Of a DNA stretch of 64,000 nucleotides, positions 43,407-52,214 are shown in pieces. Every line of letters begins with the position of its first letter. Position 1 is the stretch's first letter. Made by a program: the position numbers and the translations under genes. Source of the DNA: Pseudomonadota bacterium (GTDB lineage: Bacteria; Pseudomonadota; Gammaproteobacteria; Steroidobacterales; Steroidobacteraceae); the NCBI GenBank assembly GCA_023391815.1, contig JAEWAF010000055.1, forward strand, positions 1 through 64,000. Direction: 5' to 3'. The notes under the pieces are model-generated. The model made no database searches, was not told the DNA's origin, and was given only the letters and a program-made list of their open reading frames with translations.

Positions 43407-45173
43407 ATGCAAAAATTCTGGTATAGCGGTGTGGCCGCGGTTCTACTCGCCAGCGCACCGCTGGTCATGGCTGCCGATGCGCCACCGTCGCCGCCGGCCT
43501 GGGTGACGGAAAGCAACAAGCACACGCAGATCCTGCTCGAGATCCTGGCCAGGTACTCGCCCGAAAATGCCACGACCTTCGGCGTCGACGGTCACGATGC
43601 CGACGTGGTCGATCTGAAGCCGGGCTTTTCGGAGCGACAGCAGGCGGACTTGAAGGCGGCCGAGGCCAGGCTCGAAGCGGTGCGCGCGACGGTCGACGAC
43701 AGGCTGGTCCGTCAGGACATCGACATCCTGATCAAGGCCGCTCGCGATCAGCGCCAGACGCTCGAGCTCAACGATCGCTTCCTGCTGCCGTTCCAGGATA
43801 TCGGCGTGCTGGTGTTCCAGAGCTTCCAGGACTTGCTCGATGAGCGCGTCGACAAGAAGCGGCAGCAGGCCGCGGTCGTGCGTTTGCATCGCTATGTCGG
43901 TGCGGAAAAGGGATATGAGCCGCTGACCTCGCTGGCTCGAGCTCGGTACGAAGAGCGTGCCGGCGACTCGGCGCTGCTCGGACCCTGGGTCGTCGAGGCT
44001 CAGCAGTACCTGGACAACGTGCCTCGCTATCTCGACGGCACCGAGCAACTGTTCAAAGAGAGCGGCTTGCAAGGTTGGCAGCGTGACATGAAGACGCTGC
44101 GCAAGCAGTTCGCCGAGTATGAGGCTTGGGCGCGTGCCAACGTGCTGCCGCGGGCTCGCAAGACCAATCGATTGCCACCGGAGCTGTACGCCGACAATCT
44201 CAAGAACGTCGGTGTGGAGATGACTCCGCAGGAGCTCATGGAGCGCGCACTCGCGGACTACGTGCAGACGCGCGATGAGTTGATCCTGACCGCCGCCGAG
44301 CTGGCGAAACAACGCAACTGGCCCGAGTCCGACTATCGCGACGTGATCCGCCGCCTGAAGCAGGAACGCATTCCGAAGGACAAGCTGCTGTCCTTGTATC
44401 AAGGTCGGCTGAGCGAGATCGAAGCCATCGTGCGCGACAAGCACATCGTGACGTTGCCGGCACGCGCGGCCGCGATTCGCCTCGCGAGCGATGCGGAGTC
44501 GGCTGCGCAGCCTGCGCCTCATGTCGATCCGCCCAGGATGATTGGCAACACAGGCGAGCCGGCCGAGTTCGTGCTGCCGACGTCCAATCCCAATTCCAAG
44601 TCGGGCGCGGCGCTGGACGATTACAGCTACGACGCAATTGCCTGGACGCTCACGGCGCACGAAGCACGTCCCGGTCACGAGCTGCAGTTTGCCCGGATGC
44701 TCGAGCACGGAGTATCGACAGCGCGCATCGTGTTCGCGTTCAACAGTGCGAACGTCGAAGGTTGGGCGCTCTACGCCGAAGCAGTGATGAAGCAGTATCT
44801 GCCGGTGGAAGGGCGCATCGGTTCGCTCCAGTCACGCATGTTCCGTGAGGCGCGTGCGTTCCTCGATCCGATGTTGAACCTCGGCTTGTTACAACCCGAG
44901 CAGGCGAAACGCTTTCTCATGGAGGAGGTCGTCTTGTCCGAGCCCAGGGCAAAACAGGAAGTGGATCGCTATACGTTCCGCGCGCCCGGACAAGCGACGT
45001 CCTATTACTACGGCTATACGCGATTGAATGCGCTACGCACGCGCGTCGAGCTCGCGCAGGCGGGCCGCTTCAATGCGCTGGCGTTTCATGACTTCATCGT
45101 CAATCAGGGCCTGCTGCCGTTCGATCTGCTGGAGCAGGCTGTGATGACCGAGTTCGTGCCAGCCGGGCAGTAG
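43407..45173 (+). CDS. DUF885-family secreted protein (probable metallo-hydrolase)
   Basis: A 588-residue DUF885 protein with a cleavable signal (SGVAAVLLASAPLVMAAD). The HExxPGH motif is HEARPGHELQF (H418, E419, H424), and VEGWALYAEAVMKQYL gives the downstream glutamate. Unlike the copy at 8542 it is not lipidated. GGGAG/GAGGG precedes ATG 43407. It is divergent from bamA with a 129-bp gap and convergent (3 bp) with a family X gene. Substrate not established. Confidence 0.87.
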   Translation: MQKFWYSGVAAVLLASAPLVMAADAPPSPPAWVTESNKHTQILLEILARYSPENATTFGVDGHDADVVDLKPGFSERQQADLKAAEARLEAVRATVDDRLVRQDIDILIKAARDQRQTLELNDRFLLPFQDIGVLVFQSFQDLLDERVDKKRQQAAVVRLHRYVGAEKGYEPLTSLARARYEERAGDSALLGPWVVEAQQYLDNVPRYLDGTEQLFKESGLQGWQRDMKTLRKQFAEYEAWARANVLPRARKTNRLPPELYADNLKNVGVEMTPQELMERALADYVQTRDELILTAAELAKQRNWPESDYRDVIRRLKQERIPKDKLLSLYQGRLSEIEAIVRDKHIVTLPARAAAIRLASDAESAAQPAPHVDPPRMIGNTGEPAEFVLPTSNPNSKSGAALDDYSYDAIAWTLTAHEARPGHELQFARMLEHGVSTARIVFAFNSANVEGWALYAEAVMKQYLPVEGRIGSLQSRMFREARAFLDPMLNLGLLQPEQAKRFLMEEVVLSEPRAKQEVDRYTFRAPGQATSYYYGYTRLNALRTRVELAQAGRFNALAFHDFIVNQGLLPFDLLEQAVMTEFVPAGQ

Positions 45174-45176
45174 CGC

Positions 45177-46208
45177 TTACTGCTTGGATCCGGCAGCGGC
45201 TTTCTCTTCTTCGCGCGCCCCGGCAAGGATGCCGGGCAGCGCGTAGTTGCCTTCGTGGCAGGCGTATTCGTAGATCGGCTGGTCGGTGTAATGGAATGGG
45301 ATCTCGCCGCGCCACGGCGTGCTGAACGTATCGGGGTCCTCGACCGTGAACTCGTACAGGATGGTCTGTTGTTCGGTCCGAGTGAAGCGCTCGATCACTT
45401 TGAGCCTGGGCGAGACCGGAATGGTTCGATAGCTCGCGCCCTGACCGATCTGAATCGGCTGTGCCGGATTGAAGTTGGTGGTTTCGACCACCAGCGTCTC
45501 GCCTTCCCAGCGGCCGATGGAGTCGCCCATCCATTGCCGCACGTGATCCGGCGGATGTGTGCCGCCGAGGCGGATGATGCGCGCGTCGTGGACCATCTCG
45601 ATGTGGATCAGGACCGCGTCGGCCGATTGCACGATCTGATAATTGCTGTTGTACATCACCGGCAGCATCGGCGGGCCGGAGTTCGTGCCGAAACCCAAGA
45701 TGCAACGTTCGCCGAGCGCGCGCTGTTCGGGGCCGTCGAATGCGCCTTGGGCGGCACGCGCGGTGCGGGCGGCGAGGCGTTGCTGACCGGGTTCCGACAA
45801 CGGCGGCACCTGGCCATCCTCGGGATAGACGATCAATGAGCTGCGTCGTTCGCTCTTGACGTTCGCGACCTTGTTGGCGGGATCGAACCAGAACACGTTG
45901 TAGCCGCCGACATTGCCCTTGGGCAGTTCCTGGCTCAGGTCGCTCGGCCGATCGGCTTGGGCGGCGAATTCCTGCATGCGCTTTTCCATCTGCAGCGCTT
46001 CGGGCTCGGTCAGCACCAGCTTGTTTCCCAACGCCTTCGGCCGCTCGACCGGCGTGAGCGTGGCGTTGGTCCAGATGCCTTGCAGATCGGGATGACCGTC
46101 GGCCGTGCGCGGCGCTTTGTAATTGCCCGCGAATGCCGCCGAGGAGCTGAGCGTCAGGGCGAGCGCCGCCCACAGATGAGATGAATACGCAGCGTTGGCC
46201 GATTTCAT
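45177..46208 (-). CDS. Secreted protein of uncharacterised family X (paralogue 1)
   Basis: A 343-residue exported protein (signal ending near AAFAGNYKAP). I do not recognise a named domain. It is clearly paralogous to 57854-58849: both share ADGxPDxQGxWTNATxTPxER, GERCxLxFG, PPMLPVMYNSxYQIVQ, EMVHDARIIR, WMGDSxGxWEGxTLVVET and YACHEGNYALPGIL. Two conserved cysteines (in GERC and YACHEG) may pair. The conserved His/Asp/Glu clusters hint at a beta-rich enzyme or binding protein. Both copies sit next to a hydrolase gene. Confidence 0.75.
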   Translation of the reverse strand: MKSANAAYSSHLWAALALTLSSSAAFAGNYKAPRTADGHPDLQGIWTNATLTPVERPKALGNKLVLTEPEALQMEKRMQEFAAQADRPSDLSQELPKGNVGGYNVFWFDPANKVANVKSERRSSLIVYPEDGQVPPLSEPGQQRLAARTARAAQGAFDGPEQRALGERCILGFGTNSGPPMLPVMYNSNYQIVQSADAVLIHIEMVHDARIIRLGGTHPPDHVRQWMGDSIGRWEGETLVVETTNFNPAQPIQIGQGASYRTIPVSPRLKVIERFTRTEQQTILYEFTVEDPDTFSTPWRGEIPFHYTDQPIYEYACHEGNYALPGILAGAREEEKAAAGSKQ

Positions 46209-46320
46209 CGCGTCCCGCCTGTCTTTGATGAAGGGGCCAGTATTGCAGAAGCCCGGGGCGGGACGGCCGACGTTGACGGTTCTTCAACTTCGGCGGACGG
46301 GTTCCGCGCAGCGGCCGGTC

Positions 46321-46698
46321 TTAGTGAGATTCCGAGCGCGGCGTCTGCTCGTGGTTCGAGCCATCGATTTTCGCAAGGACCGATAGCGCCGCTTCGTAGC
46401 GCAAGCGCACTTCGCGCAGGCTGGCTGGTTCGACCGAGGCACGACCGGCATCGGCTGCTGTTTGTTTCTCGACTTCGGCGCGCAGCACTGGCAGCGCACC
46501 CTTCAAGCTTGCGAGCAGCTCGGGTGCGGCGGCAATCAGACGAGCGTTGGCTTCGGCACTGCCATCATCGGGACCCACGGCGGTGTGGCACAGGGCGATA
46601 TGCCAGACCACGCCGTCGATGACCGCGTCGATACACGGCTCGTTGGGATAACGTGGATCGACGTTGACGATCCAAGGCCCCTGAGTGTGCTGTCCCAT
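46321..46698 (-). CDS. Hypothetical protein with phage-type ANARLIAAAPELL motif
   Basis: A 125-residue protein. WHIALCHTAVGPDDGSAEAN then ANARLIAAAPELLASLK is a motif often seen in small prophage-borne hypothetical proteins. The rest is helical, ending EVRLRYEAALSVLAKI. ATG 46698 has a purine-rich GGAAAG upstream. No other phage genes are nearby, so it may be a domesticated remnant. Confidence 0.55.
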   Translation of the reverse strand: MGQHTQGPWIVNVDPRYPNEPCIDAVIDGVVWHIALCHTAVGPDDGSAEANARLIAAAPELLASLKGALPVLRAEVEKQTAADAGRASVEPASLREVRLRYEAALSVLAKIDGSNHEQTPRSESH

Positions 46699-46917
46699 CC
46701 GTCTTTCCTTCCACCGGCTGCCGTTGCTGACAGGGCGTGGTCTGAAGCGGAATTGTCCATCGCCAGCTTGCGTTGTCAACACAATGAGGACCGCGATGCT
46801 CCGCGGTAGCTGTCATCCGCTTCAGGGAACGTCTGAGGCAGCATGCACGGTTCGGCGCCTGAGCAGGCGCCGGCTCGCATCGTTAGATATAGCCATTCGA
46901 GTGGGAGTGGTTGGGAG

Positions 46918-47397
46918 ATGGGCCGCTTTTCGGCCGCCGCGCAAGTGGCGGCCTTTTTTCTTCTTATCGCCAGTCCGCTCGCCCGCGCGTGTGAGGATTG
47001 CGAGCGATTGCCACAGGACCCGCCGCCCACCGGCCGGGTCGACGTGACCGCGGCCGTCGATGCGGCGACTTCATTCGTCGCCAAAGCGATCCGTAATCTG
47101 TATCCCTCGTACGACGTGAAAATCGTCGAGGGCGATGCCGTCGACGCGGTCGATACCACGCCGACGGTGGCCGAATATGCTGCTGACTACGATGCTCGCG
47201 ACGGTCAATCGAGCGTCGAGCTGCCCGGCTTCAGGCATCGTTCCGCGTGGCAATTGACCTATCGGGACCAGGAGCAAGAGCGGGCGGCACTGTCACAGCG
47301 CGCCAAAGGCGAGCGAATCCAGGGCACCGACGTGACGCTGGACGATTCCAAGGTGATCGGTCTGCGATTCGAATTCGATTACGGCTGGAAGCGCTAG
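46918..47397 (+). CDS. Hypothetical exported protein
   Basis: A 159-residue protein with signal peptide (AAAQVAAFFLLIASPLARA) and two cysteines right after it (CEDCERLP). It has no recognised domain; the mature part ends with a hydrophobic/aromatic stretch (IGLRFEFDYGWKR), which suggests outer-membrane or periplasmic location. Two GGGAG boxes precede ATG 46918. Tail-to-tail overlap of 4 bp with the methyltransferase gene. Confidence 0.6.
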   Translation: MGRFSAAAQVAAFFLLIASPLARACEDCERLPQDPPPTGRVDVTAAVDAATSFVAKAIRNLYPSYDVKIVEGDAVDAVDTTPTVAEYAADYDARDGQSSVELPGFRHRSAWQLTYRDQEQERAALSQRAKGERIQGTDVTLDDSKVIGLRFEFDYGWKR

Positions 47398-48209
47398 CCG
47401 GGCTTACGGCCGCTGATGACAGGGATGTGCCATACCACGTACTGACGCGGATCCAGGATCGAAGCGATGCTCTGGTCGAAGAGCGCGCGCACTTCGTCGA
47501 TGCTCAGCTTGCTGTGCTCGGCGAGCACTTCCGTGTATCCGTCGCGCCACGCCTGAATGATGGTGGCGAACGTCTCGCGCGGTACGCGCAATGTATCGAC
47601 GACGATGTAATCGACGTGCAACTCCCGCACGCCCAGCTCGTTCATGATGGCCCAGGTGCGACGGCCGATGCGGGCGTCGGTATGAGTCCGACGCGTAAAC
47701 TCGATCACGCCCTCGTGCCACAAACGGTCCGGGTCCACCGCGCCGGGCGGCATGTGTAACATTCCGTAATCTTCGCTGAGGACGTGCACCCAGCCGCCGG
47801 GTTTGCAGATCCGTACCAGCTCGGCAATGACCTTCTCGGGCTCGGGCACCGCCTGAGTCATATGACGGCACACGACCAGATCGAACTGGGCCTTGCCAAA
47901 CCTCAATTCGAACGCATCGCCTTGCTCGAATTGCACCCGAGGGGCGAGCGCGGCATGCTCGCGACGAGCGTAAGCTGCGGAGCTTTCCAGTATGTCTACG
48001 CCGATGATGTTCGCCTGTGGGTAGACGGCGGCGAGACGGCTGGTGATTTCGCCGCTACCGCAACCGATGTCGGCGATCTGTGTCGGTCGACCGTAGCGTG
48101 CGAGTAACGATTGTTCCTGCGGCCAGATGGCTTCGGCCTGCGCTCGCAGGTTGCGGACCATCGATTCGTCCGCCATCTGCTCGGCTTGCGGATTACGGTG
48201 CTTGCTCAT
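47394..48209 (-). CDS. Class I SAM-dependent methyltransferase
   Basis: A 271-residue Rossmann-fold methyltransferase. Motif I is IADIGCGSGEITSRLA, the acidic end of strand 2 is IIGVDILESS, and motif post-I is GDAFELRFGKAQFDLVVCRHM; PGGWVHVLSEDYGML is the post-III strand. Substrate unknown (UbiE/small-molecule type). ATG 48209 is preferred to ATG 48227. Confidence 0.85.
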   Translation of the reverse strand: MSKHRNPQAEQMADESMVRNLRAQAEAIWPQEQSLLARYGRPTQIADIGCGSGEITSRLAAVYPQANIIGVDILESSAAYARREHAALAPRVQFEQGDAFELRFGKAQFDLVVCRHMTQAVPEPEKVIAELVRICKPGGWVHVLSEDYGMLHMPPGAVDPDRLWHEGVIEFTRRTHTDARIGRRTWAIMNELGVRELHVDYIVVDTLRVPRETFATIIQAWRDGYTEVLAEHSKLSIDEVRALFDQSIASILDPRQYVVWHIPVISGRKPG

Positions 48210-48354
48210 CCGAGCATGATGCGGCAATCGCGACCGCCAGCAAAGACTCAGCTCACCGGTCCCTCGGGCATCACACTTTGTCGCGACTCAGACCACCCCA
48301 CAATTAGTCGACCGCCTCATTATCCAGCTGCTCATAAAGAGCGAACCTGTGCAT

Positions 48355-48804
48355 ATGGCGTCCTCCGCGCATTCTCAGACTCCGGAAGCGCTCGTGTCCC
48401 TATCGGATGCGCAGCATCTGATCAAACAGCTGCGCGAGCAGTTGTCCGAAGAGATCGCTGCCCGCGCCCGGCTCGAGCGCAGCATCGAGCAGCTGGATGT
48501 GCCGATTCAGCACCTGGGCGACAGCGTGCAATTCCTGAGCGATGCGTTCGAGGAGCTCACCGAGCTGTTTCACGGATATCGGCAGGCGCTGATCTCGTTG
48601 CGGGCGACGCGAACTGCGGCGGCCTCGTATCTGGCGGACCTTCGAGAACAGGAGGCCGGTTGCGATCTGGAATTCCTCGAGCGCGAAGTGCCCGAGATCC
48701 GCGCCCGTTCGCGGCGGGAGGTGGTCCAGGCGGCCAGGCTGCTGCGCGAGTTGAAGCAGTTCGCCCACGTCGAGCGACCCAAGCAGCGCTCGAGCCGAAC
48801 CTGA
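48355..48804 (+). CDS. Hypothetical coiled-coil protein
   Basis: A 149-residue, almost wholly helical protein with heptad-like stretches (LIKQLREQLSEEIAARARLERSIEQ at about 24-48 and RREVVQAARLLRELKQF near the end). No signal or membrane helix. ATG 48355; a GTG 6 nt upstream is also in frame. No family recognised. Confidence 0.55.
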   Translation: MASSAHSQTPEALVSLSDAQHLIKQLREQLSEEIAARARLERSIEQLDVPIQHLGDSVQFLSDAFEELTELFHGYRQALISLRATRTAAASYLADLREQEAGCDLEFLEREVPEIRARSRREVVQAARLLRELKQFAHVERPKQRSSRT

Positions 48805-49008
48805 ACAGGCTCGGATTCGAGCGGTTTTGTAATTCCAACCGCGCGAATGGCGACCGCGTCACACTCGTGGCCGACTGTCCGCGCCAAACTACCGGCGCTT
48901 AAGGTTTCATCGTACAGCGCCTCAAATCGACACTCGTTAAGATGCGCCCGGCCAATTGCCGGACCCATCGAGCACTTTTTGACCAGCGCCAGTCGAGGGA
49001 AACCCAAC

Positions 49009-49650
49009 GTGTATCGTCGCTCATTCGCCGCCATTGCATTCGCTACCGCCCTGCTGAGCCCGCTGGCTCACGCCGAAGGCGAGCAGAGTCTGCGAATGCA
49101 CTGGAACAAGTCTTCCGAGACCGATCTGGGGACGGTGATGATCGGCGACTTCGACGGCTCGCCGGAGTCGAATTACCTGGTGGGCGCGAGCTACGGTTAT
49201 CAGTTCAGCGATACGTTGTTCACGTTGCCGCTGGAAATGACTGCGAACGTCGGCGTGCAGTGGTTCAACGAGCGCGACTATCAGCAGGATGGTTACGGTC
49301 TCACCACGTTTATCAAAGCCCACTATCGCTGGCGGCTGCCGTGGACCGAAAAGCAGATCCGGCTCGGCCTGGGCGAAGGGCTCAGCTACGTGACGCGCAT
49401 TCCGATGAGCGAGGTGCGTGACTTCGCCACGAAGGATGCCGAGTCGGAAAAGTTGATGAATTATCTGGAGTGGACCATCGACGTGCCGCTGCGGCAGTTC
49501 CACCCGCTGGAGGGCCTGTTTCAGGGCGGCGTCATCAAGGATGCGTCGCTGGGCTTTCTGGTGTGGCACCGCTCCAGCGTGTTCGGCGTGTTCAGCAAGA
49601 CCGGCGGCGGCGTGAACTTCATGGGCTTCAGCGTCGAAGCCAAGTTCTGA
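49009..49650 (+). CDS. Outer-membrane beta-barrel protein, possibly PagL-like
   Basis: A 213-residue exported protein (signal FAAIAFATALLSPLAHA) with alternating amphipathic strands ending in an aromatic F, as in small barrels. The segment GFLVWHRSSVFGVF has the His-x-Ser spacing of the lipid A 3-O-deacylase PagL active site, followed by GGGVNF. PagL identity is a suggestion only. GTG 49009 is preferred: GAGGGA lies upstream and a signal peptide starts there. Confidence 0.6.
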   Translation: MYRRSFAAIAFATALLSPLAHAEGEQSLRMHWNKSSETDLGTVMIGDFDGSPESNYLVGASYGYQFSDTLFTLPLEMTANVGVQWFNERDYQQDGYGLTTFIKAHYRWRLPWTEKQIRLGLGEGLSYVTRIPMSEVRDFATKDAESEKLMNYLEWTIDVPLRQFHPLEGLFQGGVIKDASLGFLVWHRSSVFGVFSKTGGGVNFMGFSVEAKF

Positions 49651-49681
49651 TGCAACGACAACCTGGCATGGAGTGTTGGTG

Positions 49682-49888
49682 ATGAAGCTGGAAGTGATGT
49701 CGATCAGTTTCCTGCGCAGCGGGGCGCTGTCGGTGGAGGTCGGCGCGCAGTCGCAGAAGGATACCCCGGCCGAGCCGTCGCTCGACGTGGTGAAGATGTG
49801 GGTCTACCTGCCTTCCTACGACAAGGCCGCGCCGCTGGAAAACGTTCTCGAAGCGGCGCTCAACATCGCACGCCAGTCGTTACGCTGA
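49682..49888 (+). CDS. Small hypothetical protein
   Basis: A 68-residue protein with GGAG 8 nt before ATG 49682. The pattern MKLEVMSISFLRSGALSVEV and WVYLPSYDKAAPLENVLEAAL suggests a beta-beta-alpha fold. No family recognised. It lies 31 bp after the barrel-protein gene. Confidence 0.5.
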   Translation: MKLEVMSISFLRSGALSVEVGAQSQKDTPAEPSLDVVKMWVYLPSYDKAAPLENVLEAALNIARQSLR

Positions 49889-50002
49889 CGTTTCTTATGA
49901 GTCTCCTCGTCGTTTCCGAGGAGCTTCCCCCGGGGGCGCACGTATAAGATTCCCCCAACCGCGCCCGTCACCTTCAGGCGCGGACGCGTTTCGGGGGATT
50001 CG

Positions 50003-52081
50003 ATGCGGCCATTCCGTTCAGCGGTACAGTGCATCCTGCATGGCGCGATGCTCGGCGTCGTGCTTGCTCATTCGGTCCCGGCGCTCGCCGGCGATGTCGA
50101 TGCCGCACGGTTGCTCGCCGCGCCCGGCAACAACGCCGACTGGCTCACCCACGGCCGCACCTATGACGAACAGCGCTTCAGCCCGCTGGCCAGAATTCAT
50201 CAGGGCAACGTCAACGAGCTGAAGCTCGCCTGGTTCTACGACTTCGACACCACGCGCGGCCAGGAGGCGACGCCGCTGGTGATCGACGGCGTCATGTATG
50301 TCACATCGGCGTGGAGCAAAGTGTTCGCGCTGGACGCGCGTAACGGTCGCGAGCTGTGGCGCTTCGATCCCAAAGTGGAGGGAGCCAAAGCCATCGACGC
50401 TTGCTGCGACGTGGTCAATCGAGGGGTCGCGGCGTGGGGCAATCGCGTGTTCGTCGGCACGCTCGACGGACGTTTGATCGCGCTGGATCGCGCAACCGGC
50501 AAGCCCGCGTGGTCCGTACAAACGACCGATCCCACCAAACGTTACACCATCACCGGCGCACCCCGCGTGATCGCGGGTAAAGTCATCATCGGCAATGGCG
50601 GCGGCGAGATGGGCGTGCGCGGCTACGTCTCTGCCTACGATGCCAGCGACGGCAAGCTGGTGTGGCGTTTCTATACCGTGCCCGGCAATCCGAAAGACGG
50701 ATTCGAAAGTCCCGCGCTCGAGCGTGCGGCGAAGACCTGGCACGGCGAGTGGTGGAAGTACGGCGGCGGCGGCACCGTGTGGGATTCGATGGCGTATGAC
50801 CCACAGCTCGATTTGCTTTATATCGGCGTAGGTAACGGCAGTCCGTGGAATCACCGGATCCGCTCCAATGGCGAGGGTGACAATCTTTATTTGTCTTCGA
50901 TCGTGGCGCTGCGCCCGGCGACCGGCGAATACGTGTGGCATTTCCAAACGACGCCGGCGGAATCGTGGGACTTCACCGCGACTCAGCACATCATCCTGGC
51001 CGATCTCACCATCGAGGGACGTGAGCGCAAGGTGCTGATGCAGGCGCCGAAGAACGGATTTTTCTACGTGATCGATCGTGCCACCGGCGAGTTCATTCAC
51101 GCCAAGAACTATGTGCACGTGACGTGGACGACCGGGCTCGATCCCAAGACGGGCCGGCCCGGCATGGTGCCTGAAGCGCGGTATCTGCGTGAGCCGGCGA
51201 TGGTGTCGCCCGGTCCGCTCGGCGCGCACAACTGGTATCCGATGTCCTTCAGCCCACAGACCCGGCTGGCGTACATCCCGGCGCTGGAAGCGTCGAGCTA
51301 TTACAAACACGACGACGCCTTTCAGTTCCGAGAGCGAACTTGGAATACCGGTATCCAGATTTCGCGAGATCCGCCCAATGCGAAGTCCGCGGCGGACGCG
51401 GCGAAGAGCAAAGGTGGCGCGATGCTGATCGCGTGGGATCCTGTCGGTCAGCGCGAAGTATGGCGAGTGAATCATGCGCGGGCCGGCAACGGCGGATTGC
51501 TGACGACCGGTGGCAAGCTGGTGTTTCAAGGCTCGGTCGACGGGATGTTCAATGCATACGCCGCGGACACGGGGGCGCGCTTGTGGTCGCAGGATGTGCA
51601 GAACGCGATTCTCGGTGGGCCGGTCACGTTCGAACTGGATGGCGAGCAGTACGTTTCTGCATTAGCGGGCATCGGCGGCGTCGCTGTCGCGGGTGTGCTC
51701 GGAACTTCGCAGGCACGCAGTACGTTCGGGCGCGTTGTGACGTTCAAGATCGGTGGCAAAGCGGCGTTGCCGGCGCTGATTTCAAACAACGCAAGGAAGC
51801 CGCCGGACGTGCGCCGGGCGAACGCACAGGGTGACGTCGCGTCGGGTCAGCGCACGTACGATAACGTGTGCTCCGTCTGTCACGGGATGAGTGCTCGCAG
51901 CGAGACGGCGATTCCAGATTTGCGTTATTCGGCTGCCATCGTCGATCGGGAGACCTTCAAGTCGATCGTGATCGATGGAGTGCGGGCGAATAAGGGGATG
52001 GTCGGATTCGGCTCGACGCTCACGCCGTCGCAAGTGGAGGAGATCCGCGCTTATCTGGTGTCTTTGGCGGTTGCGCTTTAA
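50003..52081 (+). CDS. PQQ-dependent quinohemoprotein alcohol dehydrogenase
   Basis: A 692-residue periplasmic type II quinohemoprotein (methanol/ethanol dehydrogenase family). A signal (GVVLAHSVPALAG) precedes an eight-bladed propeller. The vicinal disulfide is C134-C135 (DACCDV) and the catalytic Asp is D323 in ESWDFTATQ. The residue two after this Asp is Thr, not the extra Asp of lanthanide XoxF enzymes, so calcium is predicted. A fused C-terminal cytochrome c domain carries C623-SV-C626-H627. It oxidises primary or secondary alcohols. No PQQ biosynthesis genes are in the window. Confidence 0.92.
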   Translation: MRPFRSAVQCILHGAMLGVVLAHSVPALAGDVDAARLLAAPGNNADWLTHGRTYDEQRFSPLARIHQGNVNELKLAWFYDFDTTRGQEATPLVIDGVMYVTSAWSKVFALDARNGRELWRFDPKVEGAKAIDACCDVVNRGVAAWGNRVFVGTLDGRLIALDRATGKPAWSVQTTDPTKRYTITGAPRVIAGKVIIGNGGGEMGVRGYVSAYDASDGKLVWRFYTVPGNPKDGFESPALERAAKTWHGEWWKYGGGGTVWDSMAYDPQLDLLYIGVGNGSPWNHRIRSNGEGDNLYLSSIVALRPATGEYVWHFQTTPAESWDFTATQHIILADLTIEGRERKVLMQAPKNGFFYVIDRATGEFIHAKNYVHVTWTTGLDPKTGRPGMVPEARYLREPAMVSPGPLGAHNWYPMSFSPQTRLAYIPALEASSYYKHDDAFQFRERTWNTGIQISRDPPNAKSAADAAKSKGGAMLIAWDPVGQREVWRVNHARAGNGGLLTTGGKLVFQGSVDGMFNAYAADTGARLWSQDVQNAILGGPVTFELDGEQYVSALAGIGGVAVAGVLGTSQARSTFGRVVTFKIGGKAALPALISNNARKPPDVRRANAQGDVASGQRTYDNVCSVCHGMSARSETAIPDLRYSAAIVDRETFKSIVIDGVRANKGMVGFGSTLTPSQVEEIRAYLVSLAVAL

Positions 52082-52214
52082 GGATCATAAGATTTGAGCG
52101 TGACTTGAAGCTAAGCCCGTCGGCGGCGCGTCCGCGGGGGCGGGGACCTTGGCTCCCGGCCAGCGGCTTGGCAGACTCCGTTCCCACCCGAAGAACAATC
52201 ACGGACCGCCGGAC

